Source: an uncultured Clostridia bacterium
Lineage (GTDB): Bacteria; Bacillota; Clostridia; UBA1381
DNA length: 11,560 nt
Direction of reading: 5' to 3'
Assembly: GCA_910579415.1 (NCBI GenBank)
Contig: CAJTUY010000048.1
Span: forward strand, 1,711 to 13,270
A program made the position numbers and the translations under genes. Under the pieces are notes generated by a model that made no database searches, was not told the origin of the DNA, and was given only the letters and a program-made list of their open reading frames with translations. Shown here piece after piece: positions 5,231 through 11,560 of the stretch. Positions within the stretch are counted from its first letter, which is position 1. Each line of letters starts with the position of its first letter.

Positions 5231-7546
5231 TTGGAAGAAAAGACAGTAAATATGCCGGCAGTGCCGATGCGAGGAGTGGTATTGTTTCCGCACATGGTAC
5301 TTAATTTTGACGCGGCAAGAAAGAAATCAATAAAAGCGCTTGAATATGCAATGGAACATGATAATATGGTATTTCTGACCACTCAGACGGATATAACAAA
5401 GGACGAGCCGTCTAAGACTGATGTATTTGAAACGGGTACTGTTGCAAGAGTAAAACAAATGATGCGTATGCCGGGCGGTGTTATGCGCGTAATCGTTCAG
5501 GGCGAAAAACGCGGTTATGCCGTAATAATAAATGATGATTCTGAATTTATGTCAGCACAGGTGCTTGAATACGATGATACGGTAACGGATGAAACTATTG
5601 AGGACGAAGCATACAGAAGACGTGTTGTAAGCGCGTACGAAGAATATTTTGCTGAAAATCCAAAGCTTAATGCAGACAGTTTTATGCGTATAATGGCGGT
5701 AAAGAAATTAAGTGAACTTTGTGATATTATAAGTGCGGAGCTGGAGTTCAAGGTTGAAACAAAGCAGATGCTTTTAGAGGAGTTTGACGCAAAAAAACGC
5801 GCGGAAAAGCTGATTGTTGCAATAGAAAATCAATTGCAGGTTTTAAAAATTGAACGAAAAATTGCAAATAAGGTTAAAAATCAGATTGACAAAAATCAGA
5901 GGGAATACTATCTTCGCGAACAGCTTAAGGCAATACAGGACGAGCTTAATGAAGACGAGGGAATAAAATCTGAGGCTGAGGAATATGAGAAGAAAATAAA
6001 AAAGCTGAAAGCTCCGAAATCAACGAAGGATAAGCTTTTAAAGGAAACCGGACGTTTCAGGAAGATGCAGGTGTCGTCAGCAGAAAGCGCAGTTATAAGA
6101 AGCTATCTTGATACGGTTCTTGACCTTCCATGGAATAAGCAGACTAAGGAAAACTTTGATTTGAATAATGCCCGAAAAATTCTGGACGACGAGCATTACG
6201 GGCTTGAAAAGGTTAAAGAACGTGTAACGGAATATCTTGCCGTAAGACAGCTCACAGGAGGTAAAAACGGAACAATTTTATGTCTTTCGGGACCTCCCGG
6301 AGTGGGAAAAACCTCTGTTGCAAAATCAATAGCGCATGCTTTGGACAGAAAATATGTAAGAATATCGCTCGGCGGTATTCATGATGAAAGTGATATACGC
6401 GGTCACAGAAAGACGTATATAGGAGCAATGGAAGGACGAATTATGTCTGCAATGAAAGAGGCAGGTGTAATAAATCCGCTGATATTGCTTGACGAGATAG
6501 ATAAAATGGGTGTCGATTATAAAGGCGACCCGTCAGCAGCGCTTTTGGAGGTGCTTGATTATGAGCAGAATTCAACTTTCCGCGACCATTATATTGAGGT
6601 GCCGTTTGATTTGTCAAAGGTGCTGTTCATAACAACAGCCAATACGCTTGATACAGTATCAAGACCGCTTTTGGACAGAATGGAAGTTATTGAACTTACA
6701 GGCTATACAAGCAATGAAAAATTCCATATCGCAAAGGATTATCTTGTAAGGAAGGCGGTGCTGAATAACGGACTGTTGGTTGATATGATTAACATTTCCG
6801 ATAGCGCTTTAAAGGAAATAATAGAGCATTATACACGTGAAGCGGGAGTAAGAGGACTTGAAAAGGAAATAAGCAAGATTTGCCGTAAGGCGGCGAAGGA
6901 GCTTTTGGGAAGCCGTAAAAAATCAATCAAGATTACAAAGAAAAATCTTTCAGATTATCTCGGCAATGAGCGTTACAGATTTGATTTAAAGAATGAACGT
7001 GATGAAATCGGCGTTGCGCGGGGACTTGCATGGACATCAGTCGGAGGTGATACACTGTCGATTGAAGTTAATGTTATGCCGGGAACGGGCAAGCTTGAAT
7101 TAACAGGCAAGCTTGGTGATGTAATGAAGGAAAGCGCTCAGGCTGCAATCAGTTATATCCGCGCAAACTCAAAGACACTCGGTATTAGCGATAATTTTCA
7201 TAAAACAAAGGATATTCATATTCATGTGCCTGAAGGCGCAGTGCCAAAGGACGGACCGTCGGCAGGTATTACAATGGCGGCAGCAGCGGTGTCAGCTTTG
7301 ACAAAAACACCTGTGAGGAACGATATAGCAATGACAGGCGAAATCACGCTTCGGGGACGTGTGCTTCCGATAGGCGGACTTAAGGAGAAATCTCTTGCGG
7401 CATACAGGGCAGGCATAAATGATATAATCATTCCTGAGGATAATAAGACTGATATTGACGAAGTGCCTCAGGAGGTACGGGACAAGCTTAATTTTATACC
7501 TGTAAGCAATATGAAAACAGTGCTGGAAAATATATTTAGGAATTAG
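5231..7546 (+). CDS. lon: ATP-dependent endopeptidase La (Lon protease)
   Basis: Lon is a cytosolic homohexameric AAA+ serine protease that unfolds and degrades damaged and regulatory proteins. At 771 residues it has normal full length. Order: N-terminal substrate-binding domain (~5-200, starting VPMRGVVLFP), coiled-coil linker (~200-260, containing YYLREQLKAIQDEL), AAA+ module with Walker A GPPGVGKT (354-361) and Walker B LILLDEID (417-424), then the protease domain with catalytic Ser677 in KDGPSAG and Lys720 in GGLKEK, a spacing of 43 as in E. coli Lon (Ser679/Lys722). The start is TTG at 5231, supported by AGGAG (5217-5221) nine bases upstream; the next in-frame ATG (codon 8) would lack a ribosome binding site and shorten the conserved N-terminus. 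It is the first gene of the operon, and engB follows 10 bases later, an order conserved in Bacillota. Confidence 0.97.
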   Translation: MEEKTVNMPAVPMRGVVLFPHMVLNFDAARKKSIKALEYAMEHDNMVFLTTQTDITKDEPSKTDVFETGTVARVKQMMRMPGGVMRVIVQGEKRGYAVIINDDSEFMSAQVLEYDDTVTDETIEDEAYRRRVVSAYEEYFAENPKLNADSFMRIMAVKKLSELCDIISAELEFKVETKQMLLEEFDAKKRAEKLIVAIENQLQVLKIERKIANKVKNQIDKNQREYYLREQLKAIQDELNEDEGIKSEAEEYEKKIKKLKAPKSTKDKLLKETGRFRKMQVSSAESAVIRSYLDTVLDLPWNKQTKENFDLNNARKILDDEHYGLEKVKERVTEYLAVRQLTGGKNGTILCLSGPPGVGKTSVAKSIAHALDRKYVRISLGGIHDESDIRGHRKTYIGAMEGRIMSAMKEAGVINPLILLDEIDKMGVDYKGDPSAALLEVLDYEQNSTFRDHYIEVPFDLSKVLFITTANTLDTVSRPLLDRMEVIELTGYTSNEKFHIAKDYLVRKAVLNNGLLVDMINISDSALKEIIEHYTREAGVRGLEKEISKICRKAAKELLGSRKKSIKITKKNLSDYLGNERYRFDLKNERDEIGVARGLAWTSVGGDTLSIEVNVMPGTGKLELTGKLGDVMKESAQAAISYIRANSKTLGISDNFHKTKDIHIHVPEGAVPKDGPSAGITMAAAAVSALTKTPVRNDIAMTGEITLRGRVLPIGGLKEKSLAAYRAGINDIIIPEDNKTDIDEVPQEVRDKLNFIPVSNMKTVLENIFRN

Positions 7547-7556
7547 GAGAAAAAAT

Positions 7557-8159
7557 ATGAATATACATAATGTAAGCCTTACAGTGTCAGCGGTGCGTCC
7601 CAACCAGTATCCGGATACCGGATATATGGAGTTTGCGTTTGCGGGACGTTCAAATGTAGGTAAATCCTCGCTTATAAATAAACTGCTTAACAGAAAGTCA
7701 ATGGCGCGCGTATCGGGTACGCCCGGTAAGACGGCGACAATAAACTTTTATAATATTGACAATACTATTTATCTTGTAGACCTTCCGGGCTACGGGTATG
7801 CTCAGCGGAGCAAGACGGAAACGGAGAAATGGGGCAAGATGATGGAGGATTATCTTGCAAACCGTGAACCGCTTGTACAGACAATATTACTTGTAGACAG
7901 CCGTCACAAGCCTACAAAGGATGATATTACAATGGCTGAATGGATACGTCATTATCATGACAGGCTTATTGTTGTTGCAACAAAAACGGATAAGCTGAAA
8001 AAGAGCGAAATGGAAAGCAATTTCGCGCTTATCTGGAAAACTCTTGAAATGGGTGAGGAGGATATACTTGTACCGTTCACTGTAAAAGATGACGAAGGTA
8101 AATTTACTGTTTGGGATATGATAGAGATGATGCGTGCAGGAGAACTTACGCTTGAATAA
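7557..8159 (+). CDS. engB: Ribosome biogenesis GTPase EngB / YsxC (YihA family)
   Basis: EngB is a small TRAFAC-class GTPase needed for late assembly of the 50S ribosomal subunit; B. subtilis YsxC and E. coli YihA are homologues. The 200-residue length is normal. Visible motifs are G1 GRSNVGKS (30-37), switch I/G2 GTPGKTATINFY (54-65), G3 DLPGYGYA (75-82) and G4 TKTDK (142-146). The G5 region near 173-176 reads PFTV rather than the usual S-[SA]-x, a mild departure in a weakly conserved motif. The ribosome binding site AGGAG (7545-7549) overlaps the lon stop codon, so translation of the two genes is probably coupled. The SLH protein gene begins 33 bases downstream. Confidence 0.96.
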   Translation: MNIHNVSLTVSAVRPNQYPDTGYMEFAFAGRSNVGKSSLINKLLNRKSMARVSGTPGKTATINFYNIDNTIYLVDLPGYGYAQRSKTETEKWGKMMEDYLANREPLVQTILLVDSRHKPTKDDITMAEWIRHYHDRLIVVATKTDKLKKSEMESNFALIWKTLEMGEEDILVPFTVKDDEGKFTVWDMIEMMRAGELTLE

Positions 8160-8180
8160 AATTTACTGACTTACTTGAAA

Positions 8181-8186
8181 AGGAGG
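8181..8186 (+). promoter_or_regulatory. Ribosome binding site that fixes the SLH-protein start
   Basis: AGGAGG at 8181-8186 sits 6 bases before ATG 8193. An in-frame TTG at 8175 would give a longer reading, but it lies upstream of this site and would place it inside the gene. Starting at 8193 also yields a clean signal peptide (MKKILIIAAIMCIFGVGANA), so 8193 is preferred. Confidence 0.9.
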
Positions 8187-8192
8187 AAGAGA

Positions 8193-10565
8193 ATGAAAAA
8201 AATACTGATAATAGCGGCAATAATGTGCATATTCGGTGTGGGAGCAAATGCTGCGGACCTCAATTTTACTCCTGAAGGCGGCGGAAAATGGATTTTCTGC
8301 AATAACCCCGAAGCACTTAAAAACCGCGACCTTATGAACAGCGGTGACAATCCGCCGTCGTACATAATGAACAATGAAAACTTAGAGCCTGATTTGTATG
8401 ATTTTATTCTGTGTCATATAAACCATACTAGTACGCGTGATGATTACGGCGCAGGATATAATATTGAGCTTGATATAGAGCTTACGGCAGTCGAGGACAG
8501 TGAGATTACGATAAATAGGGTTTCTTTTGAAACACCTGAGGACGAAGCGTTTATTTACAGTAACGGTACATGGGCGAAGGAAATGAATAAAGTGGGTTGT
8601 ATACATGGACTTGCTTCATTTCTGGGAGTAAACCTTGCAGAACTTAACGGCGCATGGCTTTATGAAGCGGAGGAATATGAGCCGGTAACTGTCGGAATTA
8701 AAAAAGGTGAAACAATATGGCTGAGTGAATTTATAGACAATTATTCAACTGTCGCATACGGTAAGCCTGTGCAGATAATGGGTGAAATAGCTTTAAATTC
8801 CGGTAAAATGAATATGAATGTAGCGGCATTTAAGGCGAGTGAGGAACTTCGTGACAGAAGCGGATTTGAACCGAATGCCAAATTTGGCGAATATACATAT
8901 ACGAGAACGCAGAAGGGGATAGCCGATTCACTGCCCAAAGTAAGTGTCAGCGCTGAGTATACAATAGGAAAGATGACAAAGAACGGCGAGCGTATGCCAA
9001 ATAAGGTGTTTAACCAGTACGAACCTGAAGGTTATGTGACGGAAACATGGTGTACTCACTTAAGCCCGCAGGATGATATATGGTCAAAGACTATATCGGT
9101 ACAGTCTGATTTGCTTTCAATGACATATCCGGACGAGTCAAAAAAGACCTATTACGGTTCAAAGGTAAGTGAAAAGGATAAAGACGGTGTGTGGATATGG
9201 GACCCGTATCACAGTGATACAGCCAAATATCCCGGTACATCTACATGGTATAAGGCAGATAGATATGAACCGAATTATCATCTGTCCGTAAAACGCGGAA
9301 ATGAAGGATATGCATGTAGTCTTGGAAATTATGCTGTGACTGAAACATATAACCTTAAAGTAAAAAACACATCTGATACAGACAGATATTTTGAGTATGT
9401 TGTGGAAACAGCAGCTAATGTAGCCGTGTTTGTGGAGGATGCGGACGGAAAGCACAGCGGTTATGTAAAAGGCGAGCATGATACTGCAACAAGTGATGTA
9501 ATGGCAAGCGTAAAAATTCCTGCAAACAGTGAGAAGGAATTTTCGTTTAATCTTGTGCTTCCGATAAATTATGTTGGCGGTATAAGAAATTCATTTGTGG
9601 TAAGCGATACAAAAAGTACAGGAAAAACATACGAGGACTACCTGAAAGAGCCGCGTGCGGCAAAAGGACCGCTCATTGCAGGTGTTCCTGTAAGTGATGT
9701 GAAGGATAAAATTCCTGATGAGGTAAAAGAGATAACAGACGGCAATTACGATAGATATGAGCTTATAAAGAGCTATAACGGATATATGCTTCGCTGGACC
9801 GCATGGGACAGCTGCCCGTATTATTACACAGCAAACTGGGATAAGGTAAAGACTATCTATTATCTTGATGAAAATTATAATCTGGTTGATAAATATAAAT
9901 TTGACAGTCTGATATGTTTTGCATTGTTCCGTGACGGACAGTATTATGTGCAGGATGCAGGCGGAAACCGATTTAAATCGTATGATGGTCAGAATTGGGA
10001 GGCATACAGCGGAAAGATGCCGCTTCCGGAGGTTGAATTTAATAATGATAAACCTTCGTTGTGGGCGCAAAGTGAGCTTGAACGTGCGTACATGCTCGGC
10101 GCGGCGCCGTATGAGCTTAAAGATAAGCTTATTTATGAAGGCGATATGACACGTGAAACTTTCTGCTATGTTCTGTCGACGATGCTTGGTTTAAAGGGTG
10201 AGCTTCCTGATGAGGGAGAACTTAAATTCAGCGATACAGAAAGCAGGAGCGTTTCAAGGCTTGCAAATGCAGGTATTATAAACGGATACACGGACGGTAC
10301 ATTCAGACCGAAAAATCCTATAACGCGCGAGGAGGCTGCAATGCTTCTTTATCAGGCAGCGAAATATCTTGACTGTTATTTATCTGATGAAGAGTATGCT
10401 TATGCGGATAACAGCGATATAAGCGACTGGGCAAGAAGCGCCGTATACTCAATGAATAATGCAGGGATAATGACGGGGATGGACGAAAATAAGTTTGAAC
10501 CGAAACGGAATTATACAAATGAGCAGTCAATCGCAACAATTATGCGTTTGTATGATGCTGCGTGA
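8193..10565 (+). CDS. Exported S-layer-homology (SLH) domain protein of unknown function
   Basis: This 790-residue surface protein starts at ATG 8193. It has a signal peptide (1-20, predicted cut after GANA), a long ectodomain (~21-615) that I do not recognise, and three C-terminal SLH repeats (~622-667, 678-725, 737-788) that in this family bind secondary cell wall polymer. The ectodomain is rich in aromatic residues and beta-strand-like, with stretches such as GVWIWDPYH (332-340), NYHLSV (361-366) and ETYNLKVKN (384-392); residues ~545-605 contain short repeats of the form YYLDENYNLVDKY and YYVQDAGGNRFKSYDGQNW that look like beta-propeller or WG-type strands, though this is a guess. The TRAE-like signature is TRET (653), TREE (711) and TNEQ (775); the last lacks the Arg. 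It lies 33 bases after engB with no visible promoter and is followed by a terminator, so it is probably the last gene of the lon operon. Export and wall anchoring are well supported; function is open. Confidence 0.88.
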   Translation: MKKILIIAAIMCIFGVGANAADLNFTPEGGGKWIFCNNPEALKNRDLMNSGDNPPSYIMNNENLEPDLYDFILCHINHTSTRDDYGAGYNIELDIELTAVEDSEITINRVSFETPEDEAFIYSNGTWAKEMNKVGCIHGLASFLGVNLAELNGAWLYEAEEYEPVTVGIKKGETIWLSEFIDNYSTVAYGKPVQIMGEIALNSGKMNMNVAAFKASEELRDRSGFEPNAKFGEYTYTRTQKGIADSLPKVSVSAEYTIGKMTKNGERMPNKVFNQYEPEGYVTETWCTHLSPQDDIWSKTISVQSDLLSMTYPDESKKTYYGSKVSEKDKDGVWIWDPYHSDTAKYPGTSTWYKADRYEPNYHLSVKRGNEGYACSLGNYAVTETYNLKVKNTSDTDRYFEYVVETAANVAVFVEDADGKHSGYVKGEHDTATSDVMASVKIPANSEKEFSFNLVLPINYVGGIRNSFVVSDTKSTGKTYEDYLKEPRAAKGPLIAGVPVSDVKDKIPDEVKEITDGNYDRYELIKSYNGYMLRWTAWDSCPYYYTANWDKVKTIYYLDENYNLVDKYKFDSLICFALFRDGQYYVQDAGGNRFKSYDGQNWEAYSGKMPLPEVEFNNDKPSLWAQSELERAYMLGAAPYELKDKLIYEGDMTRETFCYVLSTMLGLKGELPDEGELKFSDTESRSVSRLANAGIINGYTDGTFRPKNPITREEAAMLLYQAAKYLDCYLSDEEYAYADNSDISDWARSAVYSMNNAGIMTGMDENKFEPKRNYTNEQSIATIMRLYDAA

Positions 10566-10595
10566 GCGCGGTGAAAATGAAAAAGATAATAAGAG

Positions 10596-10624
10596 CCCGA
10601 CACTTGTTATAAGTGCCGGGTTTT
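10596..10624 (+). terminator. Rho-independent terminator after the SLH-protein gene
   Basis: CCCGACACTT (10596-10605) pairs with AAGTGCCGGG (10611-10620) apart from one A-C mismatch, around a 5-base GTTAT loop, followed by TTTT (10621-10624). It begins 31 bases after the stop codon and closes the lon-engB-SLH unit. Confidence 0.87.
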
Positions 10625-10661
10625 CATATATGTGTGTTTTCAATATTTCATTGTGAAGTAA

Positions 10662-10690
10662 TTGACATATACAGAGAAAAATGGTATAAT
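10662..10690 (+). promoter_or_regulatory. Consensus sigma-A promoter for yhbY-nadD
   Basis: TTGACA (10662-10667), a 17-base spacer and TATAAT (10685-10690) match the sigma-A consensus at every position, and TG at 10682-10683 adds an extended -10. Transcription would begin near 10697, about 31 bases before the yhbY start. Confidence 0.93.
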
Positions 10691-10715
10691 TTCAGTATAT
10701 TATTATCTGCTGAAA

Positions 10716-10722
10716 AGGAAGG
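10716..10722 (+). promoter_or_regulatory. Ribosome binding site that fixes the yhbY start
   Basis: AGGAAGG at 10716-10722 lies 5 bases before ATG 10728. An upstream in-frame TTG at 10662 falls inside the -35 element of the promoter, upstream of the expected transcript start, and adds 22 residues unlike the family, so it is not a usable start. Confidence 0.88.
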
Positions 10723-10727
10723 TAAAT

Positions 10728-11030
10728 ATGATTACAAGCAAACAAAGAGCGTATCTGAGAAAGCTTTCACATACGCTTGAACCGATATTTCAAATTGGTA
10801 AGGACGGTATTTCAGACGCGCTTATTGACGGAATTGATATGGCGCTCAATAAACGCGAAATTTTAAAAGTGCATATTCTTGAAAGCGCGCTTCTTGATAC
10901 GCGTCAGACGTGTAACGACATTGCTGACAGGCTTAATGCCGAGCCTGTACAGGCTATCGGAAGCAAGTTTATAATTTACCGTCAGGCGGACGAGGAAAAA
11001 TACAGAAAAATCGAGCTGCCGAAGAAATGA
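10728..11030 (+). CDS. yhbY: Ribosome assembly RNA-binding protein YhbY (CRM domain)
   Basis: This 100-residue protein is a single CRM (CRS1-YhbY) domain, an RNA-binding fold associated with pre-50S ribosomal particles; B. subtilis YqeI is the equivalent. Family marks are the N-terminal LTSKQRAYLRKLSH-like segment (here ITSKQRAYLRKLSH, 2-15), FQIGKDGIS with the RNA-contacting GxxG loop GKDG (24-27), KREILKVHIL (42-51) and the closing strand QAIGSKFIIYR (75-85). Length is normal. It overlaps nadD by four bases (ATGA), so the pair is translationally coupled; YhbY/YqeI next to NadD is a conserved Bacillota arrangement. The strong promoter upstream fits a housekeeping role. Confidence 0.95.
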   Translation: MITSKQRAYLRKLSHTLEPIFQIGKDGISDALIDGIDMALNKREILKVHILESALLDTRQTCNDIADRLNAEPVQAIGSKFIIYRQADEEKYRKIELPKK

Positions 11031-11560
11031 GAACGGGAATAATGGGCGGTACCTTTAACCCTGTGCATAATGCTCACCTTTTAATAGCGCAGAAGGCGCA
11101 GGCACAGTATGGGCTTGACCGCATAGTATTTATAACAAGTGGAAATCCGCCGCATAAAAAGGCTATGACAGACGCGCGTCACCGCTTTAATATGACGCGT
11201 CTGGCAATATCGGATAACAGTTCGTTTGTTGATGATGATTTTGAAGTAAAGAGGGCTGAAAAGTCTTATACGCTTTATACGCTTGAATATTTAAAGAAAA
11301 AGTATCCTGAGGACGAATTGTTTTTTATAATAGGCGAGGATTCTCTGGAGGATTTGCCGAAGTGGTACAAGCCTGAAAAAATCCTTGTTTTGGCATCGCT
11401 TTTGGTTTTTCCTCGAAAATCGGAAAAATCGCTTTTAAATACGCTTGATGAAATAAAAACATATTTTTCGGGTGAGATTTTCCCGATAGATGCGCCTGTA
11501 ACCGATATTTCGTCAACTGAGATACGGAAACGAATATTAAACGGAGAAAATGTTCGGGAA
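11027..11560 (+). CDS. nadD: Nicotinate-nucleotide adenylyltransferase NadD, 3' truncated by window edge
   Basis: NadD transfers AMP from ATP to nicotinate mononucleotide, making deamido-NAD in the cytosolic NAD biosynthesis pathway. The 178 codons visible run open to the last base; the family is usually ~190-215 residues, so about 15-35 residues are missing. Motifs of the nucleotidyltransferase fold are GGTFNPVHNAH (7-17), SGNPPHK (38-44), IIGEDSLEDLPKW (101-113) and ISSTEIR (161-167). The catalytic (H/T)xGH motif reads HNAH (14-17), with Ala for the usual Gly but both His kept. The ATG at 11027 overlaps the yhbY TGA, and the conserved GGTF strand begins six residues later, so the start is secure. 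A yqeK-type HD hydrolase and rsfS often follow in Bacillota, but that lies outside the window. Confidence 0.96.
   Translation, partial: MRTGIMGGTFNPVHNAHLLIAQKAQAQYGLDRIVFITSGNPPHKKAMTDARHRFNMTRLAISDNSSFVDDDFEVKRAEKSYTLYTLEYLKKKYPEDELFFIIGEDSLEDLPKWYKPEKILVLASLLVFPRKSEKSLLNTLDEIKTYFSGEIFPIDAPVTDISSTEIRKRILNGENVRE

Noticed and set aside
8175..8192. TTG at 8175 as an earlier start for the SLH protein
   Set aside because: The AGGAGG at 8181-8186 would fall inside the gene; ATG 8193 has ideal spacing and gives a better signal peptide.
9591..10070. Minus-strand open frame of 159 codons inside the SLH-protein gene
   Set aside because: It is antisense to a convincing gene, its composition (many I, F, C, R) is that of a complementary shadow, and it has no recognisable start context.
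10662..10727. TTG at 10662 as an earlier start for yhbY
   Set aside because: It is part of the -35 hexamer of a consensus promoter, upstream of the expected transcript start, and the extra 22 residues are not family-like.

Overview
The window looks like chromosomal DNA from a low- to mid-GC anaerobic Gram-positive of the Clostridia (Bacillota). The grounds are the conserved gene pairs lon-engB and yhbY-nadD, strong AGGAGG ribosome binding sites, textbook sigma-A promoters, two secreted proteins with clostridial architectures (GLUG/DUF4430 and SLH) and a bacterial serpin. No sequence here allows a genus to be named. All genes lie on the + strand, and no mobile element, CRISPR array, tRNA or rRNA was seen.

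Layout. Bases 1-420 are the C-terminal end of a serpin whose start lies upstream of the window. A strong promoter (423-451) follows and drives a ~380-base leader that holds a cobalamin (B12) riboswitch (about 484-668) and two intrinsic-terminator-like hairpins (674-717 and 766-810). Behind it is a 1412-residue exported protein (836-5074) with GLUG repeats, two DUF4430/transcobalamin-like beta domains and an alpha/alpha-toroid segment, closed by a terminator (5099-5127). A second promoter (5159-5187) starts an apparent operon: lon (5231-7546), engB/ysxC (7557-8159) and an SLH-domain surface protein of unknown function (8193-10565), ended by a terminator (10596-10624). A consensus promoter (10662-10690) then drives yhbY (10728-11030), which overlaps nadD (11027 to the window end, 3' truncated).

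The most interesting unit is 423-5127. A B12 riboswitch controls a secreted protein whose C-terminal half has the same domain order as animal intrinsic factor and transcobalamin: an alpha6/alpha6-type helical toroid followed by a DUF4430 beta domain. The simplest reading is a corrinoid-capture protein outside the cell, made when B12 is scarce and built on a GLUG-repeat scaffold. Regulation and fold family point the same way independently, but binding itself is inferred.

The other genes are mostly housekeeping: ATP-dependent proteolysis (Lon), 50S ribosome assembly (EngB, YhbY) and NAD synthesis (NadD). The SLH protein sits 33 bases behind engB with its own strong ribosome binding site and no visible promoter, so it is probably co-transcribed with lon-engB.
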